A stretch of DNA of 64,000 nucleotides. Origin: Nocardioides sp. YR527. GTDB lineage: Bacteria; Actinomycetota; Actinomycetes; Propionibacteriales; Nocardioidaceae. Shown here in pieces: positions 6,647 to 15,089 of this stretch. The stretch covers positions 62,001 to 126,000 of the forward strand of contig NZ_FNFN01000010.1 in the NCBI RefSeq assembly GCF_900101045.1, in the 5' to 3' direction. Below the pieces are notes generated by a model that had not been told where the DNA came from, did no database searches, and was given only the letters and a program-made list of their open reading frames with translations. The translations under genes and the position numbers were made by a program. Positions within the stretch are counted from its first letter, which is position 1; every line of letters begins with the position of its first letter.

Positions 6647-7477
6647 ATGTCGTACCGCCTGATGCCAGCGCTTCTCGTCCTGGTCTCCACGTTCTTCGTG
6701 ATGCCCACGGCCGCCACCGCCCACGGAGGGCATGGCGGCGCGCGGGTCGTCGACGTGATGACGTTCAACATCCACCATGCCCAGGGCACCGACGGTGTGC
6801 TCGACCTGCAGCGGGTCGCAGACGTCATCGAGGCCAGCGGCGCGGACGTCGTCGGGCTCCAGGAGGTCGACCGCCACTACTCGGCACGCAGCGGCTGGGT
6901 CGACCAGCCCGCCGCGCTCGCGGCTCTGTTGGGCTGGCACGCGGCGTACGGTGCGAACCTCGACTCCCCGCCGCCCGCTGGTCAGACCGAGCGCAGCCAG
7001 TACGGCACCGCCGTGCTCTCCCGCTACCCGATCGTGGCCTCGGAGAACACCCATCTCTACAACGCCGGCAAGGAGCAGCGCGGCCTGCTCCGGGCGACCA
7101 TCGACGTACGCGGTCAGCGACTGGACTTCTACACGACCCACCTGGAGCACACCTCGCAGGACATCCGGCTCCATCAGACCGCCGAGATCGTCGACCTGGT
7201 CGGTAAGAAGGATCCGGCGATCGTGGTCGGTGACGTCAACGCCTACCCCGACGCACCCGAGATCGCGACCCTGACCGCGGCGTTCGACGACGCCTGGGAG
7301 GTCGCCGGCCACGGGAGCGGCTACACCTATCCCGCCGAGGACCCGCACGGCCGTATCGACAACCTGTACGTCACCGATCGCGTCCGCCCGGTGACCGCCG
7401 AGGTCGTCACGGCCGACCCCGTAGCCTCCGACCACCTCCCTGTCGTCAGCCGGGTCGTGATCGAGCCGCGTCGATAG
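6647..7477 (+). CDS. Secreted endonuclease/exonuclease/phosphatase (EEP) family hydrolase
   Basis: 276 residues. Residues 1 to about 26 form a signal peptide (MSYRLMPALLVLVSTFFVMP then AATAHG). The mature part has the EEP motifs: MTFNIHHAQG, VVGLQEVD (Glu metal ligand), THLEHT, VVGDVNAYPDAPE and a final SDHLPVV. The family is metal-dependent and includes sphingomyelinases, nucleases and inositol-phosphate phosphatases; the substrate here is unknown. The start at 6647 is chosen because it begins the signal peptide; the longer frame adds basic residues ahead of it. A hairpin with a T-tail follows the stop. Confidence 0.85.
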   Translation: MSYRLMPALLVLVSTFFVMPTAATAHGGHGGARVVDVMTFNIHHAQGTDGVLDLQRVADVIEASGADVVGLQEVDRHYSARSGWVDQPAALAALLGWHAAYGANLDSPPPAGQTERSQYGTAVLSRYPIVASENTHLYNAGKEQRGLLRATIDVRGQRLDFYTTHLEHTSQDIRLHQTAEIVDLVGKKDPAIVVGDVNAYPDAPEIATLTAAFDDAWEVAGHGSGYTYPAEDPHGRIDNLYVTDRVRPVTAEVVTADPVASDHLPVVSRVVIEPRR

Positions 7478-7495
7478 GGACCCCGACCCGCTCGA

Positions 7496-7527
7496 TGGGC
7501 GATGAGGATGCGCGGCATCGCCCATTT
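7496..7527 (+). terminator. Hairpin terminator after the EEP gene
   Basis: TGGGCGATG (7496-7504) and CATCGCCCA (7516-7524) are a perfect 9-bp inverted repeat with an 11-base loop, followed by TTT. Located 19 bases after the EEP stop codon and before the MMPL gene. Confidence 0.65.
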
Positions 7528-7592
7528 GGCTGATTCCTGGCTCAGCCTTGCTCGCGATGTTCCGCGGCGTCGTGCCTGGTGGAGTTGGTGGC

Positions 7593-9674
7593 ATGGCAGA
7601 TTCTCTGGTTCGTACGCGGTCGGTTGCTCGTCCGCATCTCTCAGACAGATTGACCTCACGGCGGGGAGCCTGGGTGGCGCTCGGTCTCGCGGTGGTCGTG
7701 ATGGGGGTGCTCTTCGGGGTCTTCGCCGGCGCGGAGGCCCCGGCGCAGACCGGGCAGGCGCCGGCGGGCGCGGAGTCGACGCGGGTGAGCGAGCTGCTGG
7801 AGGAGTTCCCCGGTGCGGACCGACAGTCCGTGCTCGTCGTCGCCTCCCGCGAGGACAACGGTGCACTCTCCCAGGGTGATCTCGACGGCCTCGAGCGGCT
7901 CGGCGTCGAGATCGGTGCTCAGGCCGCGCCGGGCGACGCCGGTCCGATGCTCAGCGAGGACGACAGGGCCGCGGCTCTCCCCGTACCGGTCACGGTCGGC
8001 GCCGACAACGCCGAGAACCTGGAGGTGATCAAGACCCTGCGAGCCGACGTCGCGGCACAAGCCCCCGACGGGCTGGTGCTGCAGGTGACGGGCGGGCCGG
8101 CGTTCGGGGCCGATGCGGCCGCTGCCTTCGACGGCGCCGACGTCACGCTGCTGCTGGCCACGATCCTGATCGTGGCGCTGCTGCTGATCATCACCTACCG
8201 CTCGCCGGTGCTGTGGCTGATCCCGCTGGTCGTGGTCGCCCTCGCCGACGCGCTCGCCGGGCGGGTCACCGCAGCGGCGGGAGACCTGTGGGACTTCGGG
8301 TTCGACGCCGGCATCGTCAGCGTGCTCGTGTTCGGCGCGGGGACGAACTACGCGCTCCTGCTGATCTCGCGCTACCGGGAGGAGCTGCAGCGGACCGATG
8401 ACGACCGTCTGGCGCTGAGCACGGCCTGGCGGAAGACGGTCCTCGCGATCCTCGCCTCCAACCTGACGGTGGTGCTCGCCCTGCTGACGCTGGTCCTCGC
8501 CACGATCCCGATGACCCGTGGCCTGGGAGTTCCCGCGGCGATCGGCCTGCTCATCGCCCTCGTCGCGGTGCTGTTCGTGCTGCCGCCGGCCCTGGCGGTG
8601 TGTGGCCGGCGACTGTTCTGGCCGTTCATCCCGCGTCCGGGTGAGTCGCGTGACCAGGGCGGGGTCTGGCGCGCGGTCGCGTCGCGGGTCCTCAAGCGTC
8701 CGGTGGCGAGCCTGCTGGGCGGGCTCGCGCTGCTCGCGGTGATGGCCTCCGGCCTCTTCGGTACGTCGGTCGGGCTCGACCAGGTCGAGAAGTTCCGGGT
8801 GCAGTCCGAGTCGGCTGCCGGTCTCGAGACGCTCTCGGCGCACTTCCCGCCAGGTGAGGCCCAGCCGACCTACATCGTCGCCGACAGTGCGGCCGCTGCC
8901 GAGGTGACCGCGGCCGCGGGTGACGTGGAGGGCGTCGTACGCGCCCAGCCGGCCGGAGTCACCGACGACGGGTCCTTGACGAAGATCATGGTGACCAGCG
9001 ACTACTCGCCGGGCACCGAGCGGAGCCTCGACCAGATCACCGACCTGCGGGAGGCGGTCCACCCGATCGCGGGCGCGGATGCCCTTGTCGGCGGCGCGGT
9101 CGCGACCGACCTGGACGCCGCCACGGGCAGCGAGGACGACCTGCTGCTGATCGCGCCGCTGGTGCTCGCGGTGAGCTTCCTCGTGCTCCTCGTCCTGCTG
9201 CGCTCGCTGATCGCGCCCGGCCTCCTGCTCCTGGTGAACCTCGCCAGTGCGGTCGCCGCGATCGGCGCCGGAGCCTGGCTGAGCCGCGTCCTGTTCGACC
9301 AGCAGGCGCTCGACCAGCAGGTGCCGATCCTGGCGTTCCTGTTCCTGGTCGCCCTCGGGATCGACTACACGATCTTCCTCGTCCACCGGGCGCGCGCGGA
9401 CGCGGCGCGGCTCGGCACCCGGGCCGGCGTGGTCGAGGCGGTCGCCCACACCGGTGGCGTGATCACCAGCGCGGGCATCGTCCTCGCCGGGGTCTTCGCC
9501 GCTCTCGGTGTGCTGCCGCTGGTCACGCTCGGGCAGCTCGGCCTGATCGTCGGTGTGGGCGTGCTCGTGGACACCCTGGTTGTGCGTACGGTGATCGTGC
9601 CGGCGATCTTCAGCCTGGTCGGCGACCGGATCTGGTGGCCGGGGACGTTGCAGGGTAGAGAATCGAGGCCATGA
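7593..9674 (+). CDS. MMPL-family RND transporter
   Basis: 693 residues with two repeats of one membrane helix, a large external domain and about five clustered helices. FGAGTNYALLLISRYREEL (first half) and ALGIDYTIFLVHRARADAAR (second half) are the MMPL signature helices with charged residues for proton coupling. Mycobacterial MmpL proteins export lipids or siderophores; small versions like this one are often drug or lipid exporters. The ATG at 7593 is preceded by GGTGGAG. Its stop overlaps the next gene (ATGA), tying it to the sensor kinase and regulator that follow, so the transporter may be the regulated output or part of the sensing. Confidence 0.88.
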   Translation: MADSLVRTRSVARPHLSDRLTSRRGAWVALGLAVVVMGVLFGVFAGAEAPAQTGQAPAGAESTRVSELLEEFPGADRQSVLVVASREDNGALSQGDLDGLERLGVEIGAQAAPGDAGPMLSEDDRAAALPVPVTVGADNAENLEVIKTLRADVAAQAPDGLVLQVTGGPAFGADAAAAFDGADVTLLLATILIVALLLIITYRSPVLWLIPLVVVALADALAGRVTAAAGDLWDFGFDAGIVSVLVFGAGTNYALLLISRYREELQRTDDDRLALSTAWRKTVLAILASNLTVVLALLTLVLATIPMTRGLGVPAAIGLLIALVAVLFVLPPALAVCGRRLFWPFIPRPGESRDQGGVWRAVASRVLKRPVASLLGGLALLAVMASGLFGTSVGLDQVEKFRVQSESAAGLETLSAHFPPGEAQPTYIVADSAAAAEVTAAAGDVEGVVRAQPAGVTDDGSLTKIMVTSDYSPGTERSLDQITDLREAVHPIAGADALVGGAVATDLDAATGSEDDLLLIAPLVLAVSFLVLLVLLRSLIAPGLLLLVNLASAVAAIGAGAWLSRVLFDQQALDQQVPILAFLFLVALGIDYTIFLVHRARADAARLGTRAGVVEAVAHTGGVITSAGIVLAGVFAALGVLPLVTLGQLGLIVGVGVLVDTLVVRTVIVPAIFSLVGDRIWWPGTLQGRESRP

Positions 9675-10918
9675 GCGTCGTACACGCGCCGTTGCGGCGG
9701 CCCGGCTCGGGATCTATCCCGGCCGGGCCGACCGTGCGGGCGATGGAGATCGGGCAGCACGTCATCGCCGTCGTGCTGACCGCGATCGGCGTCAGCCGGG
9801 CGATCGGCGACGGGGTGGCGGCTCCCGCCGCGATCGTCTCCGGGCTCGCGATCCTGCTCTGGCACACCGCCGGCACGATCCTGCCGTCCAGGACGCGCTC
9901 GCACAGCCTCCCGGTGTGGTGGCTGCTCGGCTTCGCGGTGATCTGGGTCGCCGCGGTCGCCGTCTCGGACGAGTTCGTCTGGCTCGCGTTCCTGCTGTGG
10001 CTGCTCGCCGGGCACCTGCTCCCGCTGCGCTGGGGACTGGTCTTCTCGGCGGCCATCCTCGTGGTGGTGGTCGTCGCCCCGATCCTGCACCGCGGCACGA
10101 CCAGCTACGCGGACGTCTTCGGACCGCTCATCGGCGGCATCTTCGCGTTCGGCATCTCCCGTGGATACCTGCAGCTCCTCCACGACGCCGCCGAGCGAGA
10201 ACGCCTGGTCACCTCGTTGAAGAGCGCCCAGCAGGAGATGGCCGAGCTGCAGGACGAGCTCCTGCTCGCCCAGCGCCACTCCGGAGCGGTCGCCGAACGC
10301 ACCCGGATCTCGCGAGACATCCACGACACCATCGCGCAGGCGCTCTCCTCGATCCGGCTCCTCACCCACGCCGGAGGCAACCGCACCACGGACCCGGAGT
10401 CGTCGCGCACCTTCGCGCAGGTCGAGGCGCTGGCGGGTGACAGCCTCGCGGACGTACGCCGGATCGTCGAGGCCCTGGCGCCGGCCGAGCTCGAGGACGC
10501 CGCCCTCGCCGCGGCGCTTCGGCGTATGCTCGACCGCACGACCGACGAGGCCGGGCTGCACGTCGAGCTCCATGTCGACGACACGCTCCCGCTGCTGCGC
10601 ACCGAGGTCGAGGTCGCGCTGCTCCGCACCGCCCAGTCGGCCCTCTCCAACGTACGTCTGCACGCCGGGGCGACCCGGGTGGTCGTCACCCTGATCGACG
10701 ACGGAGACTCGGTGCGCATGGACATCAGCGACGATGGCACCGGGTTCGACGTCGTCGCCTGGGAGCAGGACGCCGATGCCGGCTCCTCCAGCTACGGCCT
10801 GCGTTTCATGCGGGCTCGCCTCCGCGAGCTCGGTGGCGGTCTCGACGTGGAGAGCACGCCCGGTGAGGGCACCGCGGTTTCCGCGCATCTCCCGATCCAC
10901 ATCGAGGCGTCGCGATGA
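9671..10918 (+). CDS. NarL-type sensor histidine kinase (HisKA_3)
   Basis: 415 residues. Four or five hydrophobic helices lie between residues about 25 and 168, followed by a coiled-coil (AERERLVTSLKSAQQEMAEL) and a HisKA_3 box RTRISRDIHDTIAQ with the phospho-acceptor His218. The HATPase part shows the SNVRLHAGATRV N-box-like segment, DDGTGF and SYGLRFMRARLRELGG. It senses an unknown membrane or envelope signal and phosphorylates the regulator encoded next. It overlaps both neighbours by four bases (ATGA), so MMPL transporter, kinase and regulator are translationally coupled. Confidence 0.9.
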   Translation: MSVVHAPLRRPGSGSIPAGPTVRAMEIGQHVIAVVLTAIGVSRAIGDGVAAPAAIVSGLAILLWHTAGTILPSRTRSHSLPVWWLLGFAVIWVAAVAVSDEFVWLAFLLWLLAGHLLPLRWGLVFSAAILVVVVVAPILHRGTTSYADVFGPLIGGIFAFGISRGYLQLLHDAAERERLVTSLKSAQQEMAELQDELLLAQRHSGAVAERTRISRDIHDTIAQALSSIRLLTHAGGNRTTDPESSRTFAQVEALAGDSLADVRRIVEALAPAELEDAALAAALRRMLDRTTDEAGLHVELHVDDTLPLLRTEVEVALLRTAQSALSNVRLHAGATRVVVTLIDDGDSVRMDISDDGTGFDVVAWEQDADAGSSSYGLRFMRARLRELGGGLDVESTPGEGTAVSAHLPIHIEASR

Positions 10919-11532
10919 CCACGGTGCTCCTGGTCGACGACCACCCGGTCGTACGCAGCGGCCTGCGTGCCGTGATCGAAGCCGGCGACGCGCTGACGGT
11001 CGTCGGTGAGGCCGCGACCGGCGAGGAGGCGATCGTCCTCGCCGGTCACCTCCACCCCGATGTCGTGCTGTGCGACCTGCGCCTCGGGAGCGGGATCGAC
11101 GGCATCCGGACCACGGTCGCGCTCCGCGCCCTCGATCCGGCGCCGGCCGTGCTGATCCTGACCACCTTCGACCGCGACGCCGAGGTGCTCGGTGCGATCG
11201 AGGCGGGTGCCGCCGGCTACCTCCTCAAGGACGTCGACCCCGAGGTCATCGTCCAGGGGATCCACCGTGCTGCCGCCGGCGACATGGTCCTCGCCCCGGA
11301 ACTGGCCACCCGGGTGCTCAAGGGCATGCGCAGCCCGCTGCCGCGGCTCACCGATCGCGAGATCGAGGTGCTGCGGCACCTCGCCAGGGGAGCGACCAAC
11401 AAGGAGATCGCGCGCACCCTCTTCGTCACCGAGGCCACCGTGAAGAGCCACCTCGCGCACATCTTCACCAAGCTCGACGTCGACAGCCGCTCCCGCGCCA
11501 TCCACGTCGCACAGGAGACCGGCCTGATCTGA
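10915..11532 (+). CDS. NarL/FixJ-family response regulator
   Basis: 205 residues. The receiver domain (1-120) has the acidic pocket D8-D9, phospho-acceptor Asp54 in VVLCDLRLG, the Thr in ILTTFD and Lys105. The C-terminal LuxR-type HTH (about 143-205) carries LTDREIEVLRHLARGATNKE and VTEATVKSHLAHIF. It is coupled to the kinase gene by an ATGA overlap. Likely targets are its own operon (MMPL). The gene ends 12 bp from the end of the convergent regulator at 11545, so two NarL-type pairs stand tail to tail. Confidence 0.92.
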   Translation: MTTVLLVDDHPVVRSGLRAVIEAGDALTVVGEAATGEEAIVLAGHLHPDVVLCDLRLGSGIDGIRTTVALRALDPAPAVLILTTFDRDAEVLGAIEAGAAGYLLKDVDPEVIVQGIHRAAAGDMVLAPELATRVLKGMRSPLPRLTDREIEVLRHLARGATNKEIARTLFVTEATVKSHLAHIFTKLDVDSRSRAIHVAQETGLI

Positions 11533-11544
11533 CCCGCCTACGCC

Positions 11545-12204
11545 TCAGTGCTCGACGAGTCCCGACTGGTAGGCCCACACGGCGGCCTGGAGGCGGGACT
11601 TGACGCCGAGCTTGGGCATCATCCGGGCCAGGTGGGACTTGACCGTGGAGATCTCCAGGACGAGCGCCTGGGCGATCTCCTCGTTGGACATGCCCTCGGC
11701 GAGGTGGAGGAGGATGTCGAGCTCGCGGGTGGTGAGGACCTCGCTGGCGCGGGCCGCGGTCACGGGCTGCGTACGCCTGCGGGTGACGACCTCGCGGAGG
11801 ACACGGCGGGTCAGCGAGGTGTCGAGGGTGCCGTGGCCGGCAGCGACGGAGCGGACCGCGGCGACGATGGCATCGGGGTCGGCGTCCTTGAGGAGGAAGC
11901 CGGAGGCGCCGGCTTCGAGGGCACCGAAGACGTAGTCGTCGATGTCGAAGGTGGTCAGGACGAGCACCGGGATCGGGTCGGTGACGTCGGGACCGCACAG
12001 CTCGCGGGTGGCGCTGATGCCGTCGCGGCCGGGCATGCGGATGTCCATGCAGACCACGTCCGGCCGCAGCGCGAGCGCCTGCTCGACCGCCTCCGCACCG
12101 TCCTCGGCCACCGCGACGACCTCGATGTCGGGCTCGGTGCCCAGCAGCGTACGCAGCCCGGCACGCACCAGCGGCTGGTCGTCGGCGACCACGACCCGGA
12201 TCAT
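11545..12204 (-). CDS. NarL/FixJ-family response regulator (second pair)
   Basis: 219 residues from the ATG at 12204, which overlaps the kinase stop by four bases. Receiver motifs: D8-D9, phospho-acceptor Asp54 in VVCMDIRMPG, VLTTFD and FLLKDAD. The C-terminal LuxR HTH reads LTTRELDILLHLAEGMSNEE and STVKSHLARMMPKLGV. A longer in-frame ORF extends upstream but lies inside the kinase gene. Partner of the kinase at 12201; the divergently placed CPBP protease at 13571 is a plausible target. Confidence 0.92.
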   Translation of the reverse strand: MIRVVVADDQPLVRAGLRTLLGTEPDIEVVAVAEDGAEAVEQALALRPDVVCMDIRMPGRDGISATRELCGPDVTDPIPVLVLTTFDIDDYVFGALEAGASGFLLKDADPDAIVAAVRSVAAGHGTLDTSLTRRVLREVVTRRRTQPVTAARASEVLTTRELDILLHLAEGMSNEEIAQALVLEISTVKSHLARMMPKLGVKSRLQAAVWAYQSGLVEH

Positions 12205-13427
12205 GCGGTGATCCTCAGCCGGGTCTGCCAGCCGCCCTCGGCGGTCGGTCCGGCCTCGAGGATCGAGTCGGTCAGGTCGGCGCGCTCCTGCATGCCGACC
12301 AGGCCCAGGCCACGCCGCGCCGGCCTCCCGCCGGACGGGACGGGAGTCGCCGGTGGCCCGTTGCGGACCGTGACCACGACCTCGGCCGGGTCCTGGGTGT
12401 CCAGCACCACCACGCAGCGTGCCCCGGGCGCGTGCCGGGCGGCGTTGGCGAGGCACTCCTGCACCGTGCGATAGGCGGAGAGCTGGGCGAGCGGCCCGAC
12501 GCTCTCGACGGCGGCGCCGGTCCCCAGCATCGAGAGCTCCACCTCGAGTCCGGCGCGCCGCGCCTCCTCGACTAGCGAGGCCAGCTGGGACAGCCGCTCC
12601 TGCCCGCCCGCGTCCTCGGCCTGCCCGGGGTTCCGCAGGAGCGTGACCAGGCCGCGCAGCTCGCGCAGCATCGCGGTGCTCTGGGTGCGGACCTGGCGTA
12701 CGGACTCCTTCGCTCCGGCCGGATCGGTGTCGATCTGCCGCTCGACCGCGCCGGTCATCACCGCGATGCCGGTCAGATGGTGGGCGGCGATGTCGTGGAG
12801 CTCACGCGCCATCGCCGTACGCTCCTCCGCGATCGCCGCGGCGATCTGGGCGGACTGCTCGCGGTCGACGGCGAGGGCGAGGTCGGTGCGGGCCTCGCGG
12901 GCGTCGCGGCGCGCTCGCACGGTGGCGGCGAGCAGCGCCGGCAGGACGATCACGCCCGCACCCTGGACGAGGCCGGCGAGGACCGCGGTGCCAGCCGGGA
13001 GGCCGATGCTCGTCTGGCTCAGGGACGTGCCGAGCGCGACCAGCAGCCCGGCGCAGGCCAGGGCCGCGCCCAAATCACGGAGCCGGTGGGGGAGCGGCGT
13101 CGAGGTCACCGCCGACCACACCGCGACCAGCACAGCCGCCGAGGAGAGGCTGGTGGCGTCGCCCGCTCCGCTGAGCGCCAGGACGACCGGCGCGGCGGCC
13201 ACCGCGAGCAGCACCGGCAACGGCCGCGAGCGCCGCTCGAGGAGCACGACCGCCTGCGCGGTCAGCACCACCAGCGCGACCCACCAGCCACCGCTGCCGA
13301 GCGCCGGGCTCCCGGCGACCGAGGGATCGACGGAGTCGAGGCTCGGCGCGGCCACCAGCAGCGAGGTGGTGATCAGCCAGATCACCACGGGGGTGATCAG
13401 CCGCGGCATCATCCTCAGATCGTTCAC
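12201..13427 (-). CDS. NarL-type sensor histidine kinase (second pair)
   Basis: 408 residues from the GTG at 13427 (AAAGGA upstream at proper spacing). About six hydrophobic helices fill residues 8-175; then a linker and HisKA_3 box MARELHDIAAHHLTGIAVM carrying the phospho-acceptor His. The ATPase domain has LANAARHAPGARCVV, a degenerate GPPATP segment and RRGLGLVGMQERADL. The N-terminal part resembles DUF1707-free, LiaS/DesK-like kinases of actinobacteria that sense envelope stress. Coupled to the downstream regulator by ATGA overlap. Confidence 0.88.
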   Translation of the reverse strand: MNDLRMMPRLITPVVIWLITTSLLVAAPSLDSVDPSVAGSPALGSGGWWVALVVLTAQAVVLLERRSRPLPVLLAVAAAPVVLALSGAGDATSLSSAAVLVAVWSAVTSTPLPHRLRDLGAALACAGLLVALGTSLSQTSIGLPAGTAVLAGLVQGAGVIVLPALLAATVRARRDAREARTDLALAVDREQSAQIAAAIAEERTAMARELHDIAAHHLTGIAVMTGAVERQIDTDPAGAKESVRQVRTQSTAMLRELRGLVTLLRNPGQAEDAGGQERLSQLASLVEEARRAGLEVELSMLGTGAAVESVGPLAQLSAYRTVQECLANAARHAPGARCVVVLDTQDPAEVVVTVRNGPPATPVPSGGRPARRGLGLVGMQERADLTDSILEAGPTAEGGWQTRLRITA

Positions 13428-13570
13428 GCCATCATCCTTTCCGAGGCCGGTCCCGGTCACCAGCATCTTTCGATGCAAGTACGCAGGTTCGCTCTTTTGC
13501 CCGGCGCGGCCGGACCGGTCCCGTTCCTAGGTTCAGGTCACGAACTCGACCCCCTCGGAAAGGAACGACC

Positions 13571-14467
13571 ATGACTACCACCCAGCCAGTCGCCCGGCCG
13601 GCGACCGAGCCGGACCAGGGCCTACGAGCCTTCGTACGCCGCCACCAGCTCTCCACCTTCTTCGTGCTCGCCCTCGCGGCGAGCTGGCTGGCCTGGACAC
13701 CGTACGTCCTGTCCAACAGCGGTCTCGGCGTCTGGGACCTCACCTTCCCCGGCGGCATGATCGGCGGCCAGCTCCTCGGGATGCTCCCCGGCGCCTACCT
13801 CGGCCCGATCGGCAGCGCCGCGCTGGTCACCGGGCTCGTCGGCGGCCGAGCCGGCCTACGGGCCTGGGTCGTCGGGATGTGGCGCTGGCGGGCGAGCTGG
13901 CGCTGGTACGCCGGCATCCTGATCGGTGTCCCGGCCGCCATCATCGTCGCGACCCAGGCCGTCGGTGGGCAGATGGCGGCGCCGTCGCAGGCGTGGCTGT
14001 TCGTGCTGGTGGCGTACGTCCCCGGGCTCGTCCTGCAGATGATCACCACGGGTCTCGCCGAGGAGCCGGGCTGGCGCGACTTCGCCCTGCCCCGGCTGCA
14101 GCGGAAGGTCGGCCCGCTCGGCTCCGCCTTCGTGCTCGGCCCGATCTGGGCGCTGTGGCACATGCCGCTGTTCCTGACCGACTGGGCCGGCTGGCCGGAC
14201 GTGAGCTGGTACGCGCCGCTCGTCTTCTCGGCCTTCTGCGTCACCTTCGGGATCGTGATGACCTGGGTCTTCAACCGCACCGGGCAGAGCCTGCCGCTGG
14301 CGATGCTCCTGCACACCAGCGTCAACAACTACGCCTCGGTGGCCTCCACCGAGCTGTTCCCGGGCGTCGATGCCGACCTGTTCCAGCTCGCGGTGCTGCT
14401 CGCCGCGGGGATCGGCGCGGCGATCGTCATCGTCGCCACGCGCGGACGGCTGGGCTACGAGAAGTAA
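13571..14467 (+). CDS. CPBP-family intramembrane metalloprotease
   Basis: 298 residues, about seven to eight hydrophobic helices. The three CPBP (Abi/Rce1-like) motifs are intact: EEPGWR (Glu164-Glu165, Arg169), ALWHMPLF (His197) and HTSVNN (His248, Asn252). Such proteins act as membrane-embedded glutamate-type proteases in prenyl-protein processing, bacteriocin immunity or stress responses. It starts 143 bp from the kinase gene of the second NarL pair, divergent from it, so it is a candidate regulon member. The ATG follows AAAGGAACGACC. Confidence 0.88.
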   Translation: MTTTQPVARPATEPDQGLRAFVRRHQLSTFFVLALAASWLAWTPYVLSNSGLGVWDLTFPGGMIGGQLLGMLPGAYLGPIGSAALVTGLVGGRAGLRAWVVGMWRWRASWRWYAGILIGVPAAIIVATQAVGGQMAAPSQAWLFVLVAYVPGLVLQMITTGLAEEPGWRDFALPRLQRKVGPLGSAFVLGPIWALWHMPLFLTDWAGWPDVSWYAPLVFSAFCVTFGIVMTWVFNRTGQSLPLAMLLHTSVNNYASVASTELFPGVDADLFQLAVLLAAGIGAAIVIVATRGRLGYEK

Positions 14468-14492
14468 AGGCCCCGGCGTGTATAGAGGAGCC

Positions 14493-15071
14493 ATGCGTAT
14501 CAGCACCCGGCGCCGTGTCGCGCCGCTCGTCCTCGCCACCGCCGCGGTCGCGCTCGCCGCGTCGGCCTGCTCCTCCGGGACCACCGACGGGGGCGAGCAG
14601 ACCAGCCCGAGCCCGTCGGTGGAGCCGACCACCGAGCCCAGCGAGGAGTCGACCGAGGCGTCCGGCGACGTCTGCGCCACCGGCGACCTGTCCTTCACGG
14701 TCTCCGAGGAGTCTCAGGCGGGCGGCTACTACCTCGTCACGGCGAGTGCGAAGCCCGGCGTGACCTGCACCCTCGAGGGCGCCACGATCGAGGCCGGCTT
14801 CGGCTCGGACCTCTCCGGTGACGTGAAGCCGAGCGAGCAGGCGGTGAGCGAGCCGATCACGATGACCGGCTCGACCAAGGCGTACGCCGGGGTGAACCCG
14901 CACAGCGGGCCGCAGGAGGGCGGCGTGCAGTTCGAGGAGATCATCGTCTCCGCGCACGAGGGCGACATGGATCCGGTGTCCCTGAAGCTGCCGAGCACCG
15001 CGGAGGTCGACCAGCCGATCGGCACCAACTGGCACACCGACGCGGCGAAGGCGGTCCCGTTCTCCAGCTGA
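14493..15071 (+). CDS. DUF4232-like lipoprotein
   Basis: 192 residues from ATG 14493 (GAGGAG six bases upstream). The N-terminus is a lipoprotein signal ending in the lipobox AASAC, followed by a Ser/Pro/Thr/Glu-rich linker (residues about 27-57). The folded part has two cysteines (VCATGDLSF and VTCTLEG) and the beta-rich pattern of DUF4232 domains found in secreted actinobacterial proteins. Function unknown. It follows the CPBP protease gene by 25 bp on the same strand and converges on the MFS gene at 15090. Confidence 0.75.
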   Translation: MRISTRRRVAPLVLATAAVALAASACSSGTTDGGEQTSPSPSVEPTTEPSEESTEASGDVCATGDLSFTVSEESQAGGYYLVTASAKPGVTCTLEGATIEAGFGSDLSGDVKPSEQAVSEPITMTGSTKAYAGVNPHSGPQEGGVQFEEIIVSAHEGDMDPVSLKLPSTAEVDQPIGTNWHTDAAKAVPFSS

Positions 15072-15089
15072 TCCGTCAGATCCGGCTGA

